The notes under the pieces are model-generated. The model worked only from the letters and a program-made list of their open reading frames with translations, did no database searches and was not told the origin of the DNA. A program made the translations under genes and the position numbers. Shown piece after piece: positions 20,340 through 29,558 of a DNA stretch of 64,000 bases. The DNA comes from CAVTND01 sp963735955 (GTDB taxonomy: Bacteria; Pseudomonadota; Gammaproteobacteria; Burkholderiales; Burkholderiaceae_F): contig CAVTND010000009.1 in the NCBI GenBank assembly GCA_963735955.1, positions 215,822-279,821 on the forward strand, given 5' to 3'. The number at the start of each line of letters is the position of its first letter. Position 1 is the first letter of the stretch.

Positions 20340-21283
20340 TTGGCGAGAGTGGCTTTCGACACGATGTCCGGCACGCAGGACATGGCGGGCACCGCAAGAA
20401 AATCCTCACGCTGGTAGGCCGGATTCGGATACTTGTAATAGCCCTCGCCCCCCATCATTCCCTGCAGCCCCTTGTCGAGGAAATGTTCCTTGATGTAGGC
20501 GGCATTCCTGAGCATCTGCTCGTCGCCGTTGATGTGCCCCCAGTGGGATAGGACATTGAAGGAAGTCGTCATGCCGACTACGTCGATCATGCCCATAGGC
20601 CCGATCGAAGCGCCGCGATTGACGATCAGATAGGTACGATCCACGTCCTCCGGAGTGCAGACTCCGTTGGTCACCAGGGACTGTGCCGCGTTGAGCAGCG
20701 GCACGAACCAGGTATTGAGCACATAACCGTTCTGCTCCTTTTGCACCGCGATCGGGACCATGCCGATCTCCAGCGCAAACTGCGTGACCCGGGTCAGCGT
20801 CTCCCGCGAGGTGGTCGGATGCGCCATGAGCTCGACGACATTCATCGTCCAGATCAGGTTGGCGAAGTGCAGCGCACAGTACTGTGCCGGCCGCCCAGAC
20901 GCAGCGGCGAAGTCGCGCGGCAGCAGCGTGGACGAGTTGGTCGCGATCAGCGTGTGCTTTGGCAGCAGCGGCGCCATTTTCGTATAGACACTGGTCTTGA
21001 CCTCGGGAACTTCCGGCACGGCTTCGATCACCAGATCCGCCTGGGCGACAGCCTTGGCCAGATCCGTCGTGAAGCTCAGGCGGCTGCGCGTGGCGGTAAT
21101 CTCGGCCGCACCGGCACCGACGGCCTGGAGGTAGATGCCCGCGTACTGCTCGTGGGCGGCGCGGCAGCGAGCCAGGGCGTCTTCGTTGATGTCATAGACG
21201 ACCACGGTCTTGCCTTTGTAGGCACTGTGCCAGGCGATCTGGCCGCCGAGCACGCCGGAGCCGAGGACGGTGAGATGGTTCAA
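20336..21283 (-). CDS. 3-hydroxyacyl-CoA dehydrogenase, NAD-binding type
   Basis: Oxidises 3-hydroxyacyl-CoA (for example 3-hydroxybutyryl-CoA) with NAD. 315 residues: Rossmann motif LTVLGSGVLGGQIAWHSAY, then VVVYDINEDAL, ADLVIEAVPEVPEVKTSVY, the catalytic region IATNSSTLLPRDFA and HFANLIWTMNVVELM, and the C-terminal domain with EQNGYVLNTWFVPLLNAAQ and GPMGMIDVVGM. Start ATG 21283. It follows the Baeyer-Villiger-type monooxygenase gene by 78 bp on the same strand, suggesting a shared catabolic role in which the oxygenated product ends in beta-oxidation. Confidence 0.88.
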   Translation of the reverse strand: MNHLTVLGSGVLGGQIAWHSAYKGKTVVVYDINEDALARCRAAHEQYAGIYLQAVGAGAAEITATRSRLSFTTDLAKAVAQADLVIEAVPEVPEVKTSVYTKMAPLLPKHTLIATNSSTLLPRDFAAASGRPAQYCALHFANLIWTMNVVELMAHPTTSRETLTRVTQFALEIGMVPIAVQKEQNGYVLNTWFVPLLNAAQSLVTNGVCTPEDVDRTYLIVNRGASIGPMGMIDVVGMTTSFNVLSHWGHINGDEQMLRNAAYIKEHFLDKGLQGMMGGEGYYKYPNPAYQREDFLAVPAMSCVPDIVSKATLAN

Positions 21284-21361
21284 GGCAATCTCCTTTCGGT
21301 TTGTGTGTACTTCAAATGGGCGAGCTGTTTGGCGAGCACATTCATATGATCGTGTTCCGTC

Positions 21362-22885
21362 TCAAGCCGCGGCCAGAACCGTCGACTCGAAGCTGCTCAT
21401 CGGAGCGTTGCTGCTTGAGCGGCCCGCGCCCGGCGTGGCGTCGAACTGAAGCACGCCATCGTCGATCGGCTCTTCCAGCAACATCCTGCTGTCAGTCTCG
21501 TAATTCATCGTCATTTTCCACGGTAGCCGGTCGCCCTGGCGCGGCAAGGTGTCCATGGCGCGCTGCACGTATCCGGATTTCAGGCTGTCCAGCACGCCGC
21601 TCGGCAGCGAGCAGCCTTCGAAGTCGCGCGGGACGGCGACATCCAGGCCGCCGGCGTCCATGTGGCCGAACAGACGGCACAGGTACTGGCCGGCGATGTC
21701 GCTCTTCAGCGTCCACGAGGAGTTGGTGTAACCGAACATCCAGGCGATGTTGGGCAGGTCTTCCACGAGGATGCCTTTGTAGATCATCTGGGCGTTGAAG
21801 GGTCGCGCCACGCCGTCGACCTGCAGATCCATGCCGCCCAGCATCTGCAGGCTGAGGCCGGTGGCGGTAACGATGATGTCGGCCTCCAGCAGCTTGCCCG
21901 ACTTCAACCGGATCCCATTCTCGGTTAAGGTGTCAATCTGGTCGGTCTCGACCGAAGCCTTGCCATCGCGCAGGGTGTGGAACAGGTCTGCATTCGGCAC
22001 CGCGCACAGACGTTCATCCCAGGGCATGTAGCTAGGCGTGAAATGGCGCATGTCGAAGTTCTCGCCGACGTGTTTGCGCACATTGGCCAGCAGCCAGCGC
22101 CGCATCAGTTTCGGCCAGCGCTTGCAGGCCAGGTAGAGCCAGCGCTGCAGGGTGATGTTGCGCTTGCGCGCAAAGCGGTACACCCAGGACTTCGGCAGGA
22201 AGGACGCCAGCGCCTTCGAGAGCGAATCAAGGGCCGGCACCGAAAACACATACGACGGCGAACGCTGCAACATGGTCACGTGCGCCGCCGTGCCGGCCAT
22301 CGCCGGCACCACGGAAATCGCCGTCGCCCCGCTGCCGATCACGACCACCTTCTTGCCGGCGTAGTCGAGGTTTTCCGGCCAGTGCTGGGGGTGAATGCAC
22401 TGGCCCTTGAACTGCTCCTCGCCGGGGAACCGTGGCCGGAAGCCGGCATCCTGGTTGTAGTAGCCGGTGCAGCAGATCAGGTAGCCGCAGCTGTATTCAC
22501 GCATCTCGCCGGAGGTCTCATGCACTGCGCTCAGCGTCCAGCGACGCTGTTCGCTCGACCAGTTGGCGCTGAGGATCTTCACGCCATACTGAATCTTCTT
22601 GTCGATGCCGAATTCGGCGGCGGTATCGGCGATGTACTGGCGAATCGCCGGGCCGTCGGCCAGCACCTTCAGCTCGTTCCAGGGACGAAACTTGTAGCCG
22701 AGGCTGAACATGTCGGAGTCCGAACGGATGCCGGGGTAGCGGAACAGGTCCCAGGTGCCGCCGAGGGTCTCGCGCCGCTCCAGCACGGCCAGGCGCTTGC
22801 CGGGGAACTCGCGCGAGATCTGACAGGCGGTGCCGATGCCGGACAGACCGGCGCCGATGATCAGGACGTCAAAGTGTTCGTTCAT
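21362..22885 (-). CDS. Baeyer-Villiger-type flavin monooxygenase
   Basis: FAD/NADPH enzyme inserting one oxygen atom into a ketone, or hydroxylating. 507 residues from ATG 22885. FAD motif VLIIGAGLSGIGTACQ at residues 8-23; the Baeyer-Villiger fingerprint FKGQCIHPQHWP at 159-170 fits FxGxxxHxxxWP exactly; second dinucleotide motif VVVIGSGATAISVVPA at 180-196. The sequence RYPGIRSDSDMFSLGYKFRPW is typical of the group that includes EthA-like enzymes. It is divergent from an AraC regulator, with direct repeats in the 101-bp gap, so it is probably induced by its substrate through that regulator. Confidence 0.9.
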   Translation of the reverse strand: MNEHFDVLIIGAGLSGIGTACQISREFPGKRLAVLERRETLGGTWDLFRYPGIRSDSDMFSLGYKFRPWNELKVLADGPAIRQYIADTAAEFGIDKKIQYGVKILSANWSSEQRRWTLSAVHETSGEMREYSCGYLICCTGYYNQDAGFRPRFPGEEQFKGQCIHPQHWPENLDYAGKKVVVIGSGATAISVVPAMAGTAAHVTMLQRSPSYVFSVPALDSLSKALASFLPKSWVYRFARKRNITLQRWLYLACKRWPKLMRRWLLANVRKHVGENFDMRHFTPSYMPWDERLCAVPNADLFHTLRDGKASVETDQIDTLTENGIRLKSGKLLEADIIVTATGLSLQMLGGMDLQVDGVARPFNAQMIYKGILVEDLPNIAWMFGYTNSSWTLKSDIAGQYLCRLFGHMDAGGLDVAVPRDFEGCSLPSGVLDSLKSGYVQRAMDTLPRQGDRLPWKMTMNYETDSRMLLEEPIDDGVLQFDATPGAGRSSSNAPMSSFESTVLAAA

Positions 22886-22958
22886 GTTTGCGAGCTCCAG
22901 TGATTGCGGTTTCAGTGGAGCGAAGTGTGAAGAACCCAAGTCCTTATTCCTTGACGGC

Positions 22959-22987
22959 TTGAGACAATGTTTTTACATTTTGAGACA
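22959..22987 (+). promoter_or_regulatory. Candidate AraC-type operator: two TTGAGACA direct repeats
   Basis: TTGAGACA occurs at 22959-22966 and again at 22980-22987, 21 bp apart, which is two helical turns and the usual geometry for AraC-family half sites. They lie between the divergent monooxygenase and AraC genes. The second copy overlaps the first base of the regulator's ATG, so binding could also limit its own expression. Inferred from spacing and context only. Confidence 0.45.
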
Positions 22988-24003
22988 TGAACGCATTGGT
23001 GCGCGCCAGCGGCTTGCGGGGGTATCAGTCCCTGATGCTGAGCCTGAACGCCGACCCGTTGGGATTGCTGCAGCGTCATCGCATCGCGCCGGAAACTCTG
23101 ACTGACGATGACGCGTTGATACCGCTGCGCTCTGTCGTGAACCTGCTGGAAGCGAGCGCCACCGCGACGCATTGCCCGGACTTTGGTTTGCGCATGTCGC
23201 AGAGTCAGGACATCAGCGTGCTTGGTCCGCTGGCAATCGCCATGCAGAACTCGCCCACCGTGGCGGACGCCTTGCAACTGGCGTCACGGCACCTGTACGT
23301 TCATTGCCCGGCGATGGTCTTTACCGTGATCAAGAGCAGCCACCTCGCGCCGGGCAGTGTCGAGTTGCGTCTCGAAATTCTGCTGCCGCGCCAGCCGGTT
23401 CAGCGCCAGGTCATGGATCAATGCCTTGGGGATATGCATCACATGCTGCGTTTCCTCGCCCGCGATCGCTACAGCCTGAAAGCGGTCGCCTTGCCGCACG
23501 CGCCCGAGGCGCCACTCAAGACCTACACCAGCTTCTTCAATGCTCCTGTCCATCCAGCGCAGGAGCACGGCGGTCTGCATATCAGTCGCCAGACACTGAC
23601 GGCGACGCTGCAGGCGGTCAATGAATCGTTACGCCAGATCGCGGTGGACTACCTGACGGCACATTTCGGCGACCCCGGTCAATCCATCTCGTCCCGTGTT
23701 CGTCTAGCCATCCGGCGCACATTGAGCACCGCCCAGGCCTCGAAGTCCGCGATCGCCGATCTGATGGGCATGCATCAGCGCACGCTGCAGCGCCGCCTCG
23801 AGGCGGAAGGATCGAGCTTTGAAGAGATCCGTGAGGAAGTGCGCAAGCAGTCCGCCCTGCGTTACCTGTGCGAAACCCGCGTTCCACTGACCCAGCTGGC
23901 CGGTCTGCTAGGGCTTTCGGAACAGTCCGCCCTCACCCGATCGTGCCGGCGATGGTTTGCGGCGACGCCGTCGCAGATCAGAAAGAGCGGTCCCTCGTTC
24001 TGA
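22987..24003 (+). CDS. AraC family regulator with Arabinose_bd-type N-terminal domain
   Basis: 338 residues from ATG 22987. Residues about 20-215 match the N-terminal domain of the OruR/ArgR-like AraC subgroup (LLEASATATHCPDFGLRMSQ, then VLGPLAIAMQNSPTVADALQ). The C-terminal DNA-binding part has two helix-turn-helix units, SAIADLMGMHQRTLQRRLEA and VPLTQLAGLLGLSEQSALTR, ending CRRWFAATPSQIRKS. Regulators of this type often sense lipids, aromatic compounds or steroids. Divergence from the monooxygenase gene makes that gene its probable target. Confidence 0.9.
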   Translation: MNALVRASGLRGYQSLMLSLNADPLGLLQRHRIAPETLTDDDALIPLRSVVNLLEASATATHCPDFGLRMSQSQDISVLGPLAIAMQNSPTVADALQLASRHLYVHCPAMVFTVIKSSHLAPGSVELRLEILLPRQPVQRQVMDQCLGDMHHMLRFLARDRYSLKAVALPHAPEAPLKTYTSFFNAPVHPAQEHGGLHISRQTLTATLQAVNESLRQIAVDYLTAHFGDPGQSISSRVRLAIRRTLSTAQASKSAIADLMGMHQRTLQRRLEAEGSSFEEIREEVRKQSALRYLCETRVPLTQLAGLLGLSEQSALTRSCRRWFAATPSQIRKSGPSF

Positions 24004-24070
24004 TACGCGCAGGCCTTGCCGGCGGACCGCTTCGCTCGAGCATCGCGTGCTGGTGCACGTCAACGTCCGC

Positions 24071-24101
24071 CTAGTGGCCTGTAACAGTCGATTCGGACTA
24101 G
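24071..24101. repeat. Short CTAG-bracketed derivative of the 168-bp repeat
   Basis: Bases 24071-24096 are identical to 12465-12490, the left end of the MITE-like element. A CTAG follows at 24098-24101, so a 23-bp core is bracketed by CTAG on both sides, as expected for an internally deleted copy with its target duplication. As with the long copy it lies between convergent genes (AraC regulator and DUF1501), and its right CTAG contains the natural TAG stop of the DUF1501 gene. Confidence 0.6.
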
Positions 24102-25473
24102 TTCATGAAGCCGAGGTTGCTGTCGGGAAGTTTCCCAGGTTGGGAAGGATCAGCGGCAGATCGGTCGCGCTCACTCCCATCCAGGTGGCGAGCGTGGCGG
24201 CATACTGCTCGACCGCGGTGGTCGGAATCAGTCGGCCATTGCCTGCATCGGTGGCATTGCCAAGCGTCAGGTCAGGGTAGACACCGTAGACCTGCTTGCC
24301 GCGCACCGCGCCGCCGACGATGAAGTGATGACCGCCCCAACCGTGGTCCGTGCCGTCGCCGTTGATCGTCAGCGTGCGGCCGAAGTCCGATGCAGTGAAC
24401 AGCGTCACGCGCTGCGAGGACGCGAGCTCGACCATTGCCGCCTGGAAGGCGCCGACCGCCGCCGCCAGTTGCCCGAGCAGGACCGGATGGTTGGCGTCCT
24501 GGTCGTTGTGCGTGTCGAAGCCACCCATCGACACCATGAAGATCTGCCGCTTGGCGCCGAGCTGTTCGGACACGCTGACGATCTTCGCCACCATCGCCAG
24601 TTGCGAGGCGAGCGAGTTGCCGGTCGGAAACTGCGTTGCAAGCACCGGGGCGGCCGCGAGCGCGGCGGCCAGCTGAGTGTTCGAATCGATCGAGCGTTGA
24701 TTGACCGTGCGCAGATCGTTTTCGAACAGATGCGCGCGGGTGCGGGTCAGGGTCGAGCGCAGCGCGGTGGCCGCCGCGGCCGAACCGTAGAGCGATCCGG
24801 CGTTCAGCGCGTTGAAGGCGATCGAACCCTGCGTGGGGTCGAGTTGGAACGGCTGCACCGTCTGGCCGCTCAGAAAGACCGCATTGCCGGTCAGCGAATT
24901 GCAGGTAAAGACCTGGTTGGTGTTCTGGCTGGCGAGCAGATCGCCGATGCGGCCGCCCCAGCCGTACTTGGCGCCCTCGGGCACCGAGGCCTGCCAGACC
25001 GATTGCTGGTCGTTGTGCGAGAAGAGTTTCGGCGGCAGCGGCACCGATTGCGCGAGAAAGCTCGTGCGATTGGTCGGCATGATCAGCGGTCCGACATTGG
25101 CGAGCACCGCGCATTGGCCGGCGTCGAACAGGGTCGCGAGCGGCGACAGCGGGGTCGGCAGCGAGACCTGAAGCCCCGCCGGCAGCGGCGTGGTCGGCGC
25201 GAGCGCGATCAGTTCGGCCGGGGTCCAGGCAAGCGCACCGCGCTGTGCGGCATAACCCGGGTAGAACGTCGCGTCGAATGGAACCACCGTGTTGTGGGCA
25301 TCGTTGGCGCCATACAGGAACACACAGACCAGTGCCTTGTAGTCCGGTGCGCTCTGCGCGGAGGCCGCACCCAGCGCGGCAAGATTGAGTGCAAAGGGCG
25401 CCGCGGTGCCGGCCATCGACAGGGCCGAAGCCGCGCGCAGGAATTCGCGGCGGGAGGCGTTAGGCTTTTGCAT
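24098..25473 (-). CDS. DUF1501 domain protein with Tat signal, frameshift near the end
   Basis: Secreted protein of the DUF1501 family (sulfatase-like fold, function unknown), nearly always paired with DUF1800. 456 residues as read. The N-terminus NASRREFLRAASALSMAG is a twin-arginine signal. Family blocks: VCVFLYGANDAHNTVVP, FSHNDQQSVWQAS, MVSMGGFDTHNDQD, TLFTASDFGRTLTINGDG and TDHGWGGHHFIVGG. As read it ends at TGA 24105-24103. If one base is added to the GGG run at 24125-24127 (plus strand), the tail becomes NLGNFPDSNLGFMN and stops at TAG 24100-24098, which is the ending expected for the family. Confidence 0.88.
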
Positions 25474-25482
25474 GATCGACTC

Positions 25483-27192
25483 CTACTTCTGGACCAGATA
25501 CTCGGGTGACGCCATGGTCAGCAACGCGGCGGTATAGACGCGATTGGCAAGACCCGCTGCGGTGGCCGGCGAGATCGAGTTGACCGCGTCGCGGATCTCG
25601 GTTCGCAGCTGTGCAGGCATCGAGCCATACAGCAGGCAGCGATTCATGCGGTCGAGCAGCTGATCGGCGTTCGCCGCAACCGCTAGCTCGCTGGTGTAGG
25701 CGGCGCGCACATCGCGGCCGATGCCGACGCCGTTGGCCATCACGCCTTGCATGAAATTGGTGTAACCGGCGACCGCGGTCTCGCCGATGATCTGGAACTC
25801 GGGCGCCACCAGGCTGGCGTTCGCGATTCCGGTGTTCGGCGGCACGTAGCCGGGGCGATAGAAGTTGAACACCGAGGGCGGGCGTAGCGGCTGCTGGCCG
25901 AGCGAAAACGACGCACTGTCGAGATTGCGGATCGTCCAATTGCCCGACGCCGACGTCGCGCCGAAGCAACGCGCCCAGTTCGAAAGACGCAGCACTGGCT
26001 CGCGCACCTTGCCCCACTGCGCATCGCCGATCTTGGCCGCATCGCGTGCGTCGGCGTCGACCAGGATTGCGCGCACGATGGCCTTCATGTCGCCGCGAAC
26101 ACCGGCGCCGTTGTTGGTGCAGGCGGCGGCGACGCGTCCCACATAGGCCGGACTCGGATTGCTGCTCACCATTCGCTGGATCAACTGCTTGCCGATAAAG
26201 GGGCAGAGGTTCGAGTGATTGAACAGGCGGTCGAGCGCGATCGTGAGACTGGCCTCGGCCGGAGTGTTGGCAGCGATCGTCGTGTTCAGGAACTGTTTGG
26301 TGCCGGTCTCGTGATACTGCGGATAGGCTTGCATCGGCCGCAGGATGCGGTCCGGATAGGTGGCCGCGATGTTGCCGTTGAACGCAGCGTTTGAGGTGGT
26401 CGGCGCGGCCCAGCTCCAGCCGGTGAACACACGCGCCAGGCCGGTGATGTCGGCGTTGGAGTAAGTCTCGACGGGGGCGTTGTTGACCAGCTTCGGTGTG
26501 CCGTCGAGATTCAGCTCTAGCAGCCCGATCGTGAAGAGCTGCATGATCTCGCGCGCATAGTTCTCGTCGGGCACGCTGCCGGTCGTGACGTTCGCCTTCT
26601 GATTGCGCAGGTGCGACAGGTACAGGCCCATCATCGGACTGGTCGACACCACCTCGATCAGGGCGCGGTAATTGCCGAAGGCGTGCTCGCCCAGCAGGTC
26701 TATGTAGTTGGCATGTCCGTCTGCGGCATTGGCGATGACTGCGCTTTCCGCCGACACAACGACGATCTGCGACAGCGCGAACTTCACCCGTTGACGCAGT
26801 TGATCGGGCGCCGGGATCGCCTGCTGCCAGAACGAGTCCTGCACGAAATTGAAGTTGGCGCCGAAATTCAGCACGTTGTAGTTGGCCTGCACGTAGGGCA
26901 AATGCTTGGCGGGAGCCATGGCGAATTGCTCGTCGATCCAGGCCGAATAGCCAATCGACTGAACGTGCGCGATGTCGGCATCGGTCGGCCCGAAGCTCGC
27001 CTGAGTGAGGAAGCGCGCCGCATCATCGGCACTCAGGTTTGCGGGTGGAGGCGCAGGAGTTGGTGCCGGCGCGGGCGGCGATCCACCGCCTCCACCTCCA
27101 CAGGCCGCCATTCCGCCGGTCAGCGCAGCTGCGAACAGCGCACGCGCTGCGCCTGCGCTCAGGCTTCTTGAAATATCACTGCAATTGAACAT
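25483..27192 (-). CDS. DUF1800 domain protein, probable lipoprotein
   Basis: 569 residues from ATG 27192. The signal peptide ends in GGMAACGGGGGG, a plausible lipobox with the lipidated Cys, followed by a Gly/Pro linker. The DUF1800 domain starts LSADDAARFLTQASFGPTDA and includes YSAWIDEQFA, then VKFALSQIVVVS and LYLSHLRNQKA, NYAREIMQLFTIGL, ADITGLARVFTGWSW, and ends AALLTMASPEYLVQK. The DUF1501 gene starts 9 bp downstream, forming the usual two-gene operon. Function is unknown; the partners are thought to act together in the periplasm. Confidence 0.9.
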   Translation of the reverse strand: MFNCSDISRSLSAGAARALFAAALTGGMAACGGGGGGSPPAPAPTPAPPPANLSADDAARFLTQASFGPTDADIAHVQSIGYSAWIDEQFAMAPAKHLPYVQANYNVLNFGANFNFVQDSFWQQAIPAPDQLRQRVKFALSQIVVVSAESAVIANAADGHANYIDLLGEHAFGNYRALIEVVSTSPMMGLYLSHLRNQKANVTTGSVPDENYAREIMQLFTIGLLELNLDGTPKLVNNAPVETYSNADITGLARVFTGWSWAAPTTSNAAFNGNIAATYPDRILRPMQAYPQYHETGTKQFLNTTIAANTPAEASLTIALDRLFNHSNLCPFIGKQLIQRMVSSNPSPAYVGRVAAACTNNGAGVRGDMKAIVRAILVDADARDAAKIGDAQWGKVREPVLRLSNWARCFGATSASGNWTIRNLDSASFSLGQQPLRPPSVFNFYRPGYVPPNTGIANASLVAPEFQIIGETAVAGYTNFMQGVMANGVGIGRDVRAAYTSELAVAANADQLLDRMNRCLLYGSMPAQLRTEIRDAVNSISPATAAGLANRVYTAALLTMASPEYLVQK

Positions 27193-27506
27193 GGTGTGCT
27201 CCGCGACTCGAAGCTGATTCGGAAATTCGTGATGCCGGGCACTGTGCCGAGGTCTGAGCCGCGGCGAAAGAACGGTTACAACCCGAAACGCTGTGTAAGA
27301 AAGGTCGGTCGATCAGTGGTGTGATGAGCAGCATTGCCGGTCGTCGAGACCGGATCCGGCCGTCGGTCGCGTTTGACTCAAGCCCGCGTCGACGTCGCCG
27401 ATATCGCCTGTGCCGCGTCAACCACCTGGATTCGCGGGATTCGTGGAATGCGTCCGGTCGCTCGATTTCGGTATCGTTCCGCTTTCCGCGTTTGCGTTCG
27501 CCCCCG
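27193..27506. other. Intergenic region between divergent DUF1800 and M3 peptidase genes
   Basis: 314 bp. The M3 reading frame is open through most of it, but the translation is Arg-rich and has no family match, so it is treated as non-coding. No repeat or clear operator was seen. Confidence 0.4.
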
Positions 27507-29558
27507 ATGAATCCGTTGCTCGAGACCTGGTCCGCACCCTTTGGCCTGCCGCCGTTTGCCGCTGTAAAGCCGGAACACTTTTCTCCGGCGTTTGCGCAGG
27601 CTCTCGCCGATCACGATGCCGAGATCGCCCGCATCGCCGGACAGGCGGAGCCGCCCAATTTCAACAATACGGTCAGGGCACTCGATGTCAGCGGCAGGCT
27701 GCTCGCGCGCATCGAGAATCTTTTTTACAACCTGTGTTCGTCGGAATCGTCGCCCGCGTTGCAGGCTGTCGAGCGGGAAATGTCCCCCAGACTGGCCGCG
27801 CATGAGAGCGCGATCTTCCTCAATCAGAAGCTGTTTGAACGCATCGAGACGCTGCACCGGGGCCGTGACGTACTCGGGCTCTCGGCCGAGGCCCGGCGAT
27901 TGCTTGAACGCACGCATCTGGACTTCGTGCTGGCCGGTGCGCAACTTCCGCCCGCAGCCAAGCAGCGCTTTGGCGAGATCGTGGAACGGCTGGCCAAGCT
28001 GCAGACGCAGTTCTCGCAGAATGTTCTGGCCGACGAAGCGAACTGGGTGCTGTGGCTGCAACCCGAGGCCGATCTGGCAGGTCTGCCACCCTCCGTGCGC
28101 GCGGCCGCGAAGGAAGCCGCACAGCAGCACGGCCGTGCCGATGCCTGGGCGATTACTTTGTCGCGTTCGCTGGTCGTCCCATTTCTGACCTGTTCGGACC
28201 GGCGTGATCTGCGCGAGCAGGCATTCAAGGCCTGGACCCGGCGCGGCGAGCACGACGGAGAACACGACAACCGTCCGGTTGCGCGCGAGATCCTCGCGCT
28301 GCGCCACGAGCAGTCGCGGTTGATGGGGTATGCGAGCTTTGCCGACTACGCGCTGGTGGATCGCATGGCCGGCTCGCCGGCCGCGGTAGCAGGCCTGCTC
28401 GCCGAAGTCTGGGGCCCGGCTCGTGCGCGGGCCGCTGCTGAGTGCGATGCGCTGGCAGCACTCGCCGCTTCGCGCGGCGAGTCAATCACGATCGAACCCT
28501 GGGACTGGCGCTACTACGCCGAAAAAGTTCGACAGGTGCGCTATTCGATCGACGACGCCCAGGTCAAGCCCTTTTTCCCGCTCGAGCGCGTCGTCGAGGC
28601 CGCGTTCGACTGTGCGCATCGCCTGTTTGGCATTCGCTTTGTCGCCCGGCCTGATCTGCCGGCCTATCACCCTGACGTCAAGGTCTACGAAGTGCGCGGC
28701 GCGGGTGATGCGGTGATCGGCGTATTCCTGCACGACAACTTTGCGCGGCCGACCAAGCGCGGCGGCGCGTGGATGAGCGCCTACCGGATGCAGTCGAAGG
28801 TGGCCGGCGAAGTCACGCCGATCATCGTCAACAACAACAACTTCGCCAAGGGCGCACCGGGTGAACCAACCCTGCTGTCGCTGGACGATGCGCGCACCCT
28901 GTTCCACGAATTCGGACACGGCCTGCATGGCCTGCTCTCGCAGGTCACCTACGAGCGGCTGTCGGGCACGCGCGTGCTGCGGGATTTCGTCGAGCTGCCG
29001 TCGCAGATCTTCGAGCATTGGCTGCTCGAGCCCGCGGTGCTGAAGCGCCACGCGCGCCACTATCAGACCGGCGCGGTGATCCCGGACGAACTGATCGAGC
29101 GCATGAAGGAAGCGCAGCGCTTCAATCAGGGTTTCGAGGCAGTCGAGTACACGGCCTGTGCGCTTATCGACATGGCGCTGCATACGCAGACTTCACCGGA
29201 CGGCACCGACATCACCGCATTCGAACAGGCGGAGCTGGAACGCATCGGCATGCCGCGCGAGATCGTCCTGCGGCACCGCCTGCCGCACTTTTTGCATTTG
29301 TTCGCGAGCAGCGGCTATGCCGCCGGCTACTACGTCTACCTGTGGGCCGAAGTGCTCGATGCCGACGGTTTCGATGCCTTCGTCGAGGCGGGCGATCCGT
29401 TTGATCCCGCAGTGGCCGAGCGTCTGCGCTGTCACATCTACTCGGCTGGCGATACGGTCGAGCCCGCGGTCACCTATCGCGCCTTCCGCGGCCGCGATGC
29501 TTCGGTGATGCCAATGCTGACCAAGCGTGGACTGATCGAACGACCCGTCAACGCCTGA
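27507..29558 (+). CDS. prlC: Oligopeptidase A (M3 family zinc peptidase)
   Basis: Cytoplasmic metallopeptidase degrading oligopeptides, including cleaved signal peptides. 683 residues from ATG 27507 (MNPLLETWSAPFGLPPFAAV), which matches the usual OpdA N-terminus; the upstream open frame is not conserved. Zinc motif LFHEFGHGLHGLLSQVTYER (HExxH) with the downstream DFVELPSQIFEHWLLEP typical of M3A. The end YRAFRGRDASVMPMLTKRGL is complete. Its stop overlaps the 3' end of the convergent MFS gene by 11 bp. Confidence 0.93.
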   Translation: MNPLLETWSAPFGLPPFAAVKPEHFSPAFAQALADHDAEIARIAGQAEPPNFNNTVRALDVSGRLLARIENLFYNLCSSESSPALQAVEREMSPRLAAHESAIFLNQKLFERIETLHRGRDVLGLSAEARRLLERTHLDFVLAGAQLPPAAKQRFGEIVERLAKLQTQFSQNVLADEANWVLWLQPEADLAGLPPSVRAAAKEAAQQHGRADAWAITLSRSLVVPFLTCSDRRDLREQAFKAWTRRGEHDGEHDNRPVAREILALRHEQSRLMGYASFADYALVDRMAGSPAAVAGLLAEVWGPARARAAAECDALAALAASRGESITIEPWDWRYYAEKVRQVRYSIDDAQVKPFFPLERVVEAAFDCAHRLFGIRFVARPDLPAYHPDVKVYEVRGAGDAVIGVFLHDNFARPTKRGGAWMSAYRMQSKVAGEVTPIIVNNNNFAKGAPGEPTLLSLDDARTLFHEFGHGLHGLLSQVTYERLSGTRVLRDFVELPSQIFEHWLLEPAVLKRHARHYQTGAVIPDELIERMKEAQRFNQGFEAVEYTACALIDMALHTQTSPDGTDITAFEQAELERIGMPREIVLRHRLPHFLHLFASSGYAAGYYVYLWAEVLDADGFDAFVEAGDPFDPAVAERLRCHIYSAGDTVEPAVTYRAFRGRDASVMPMLTKRGLIERPVNA

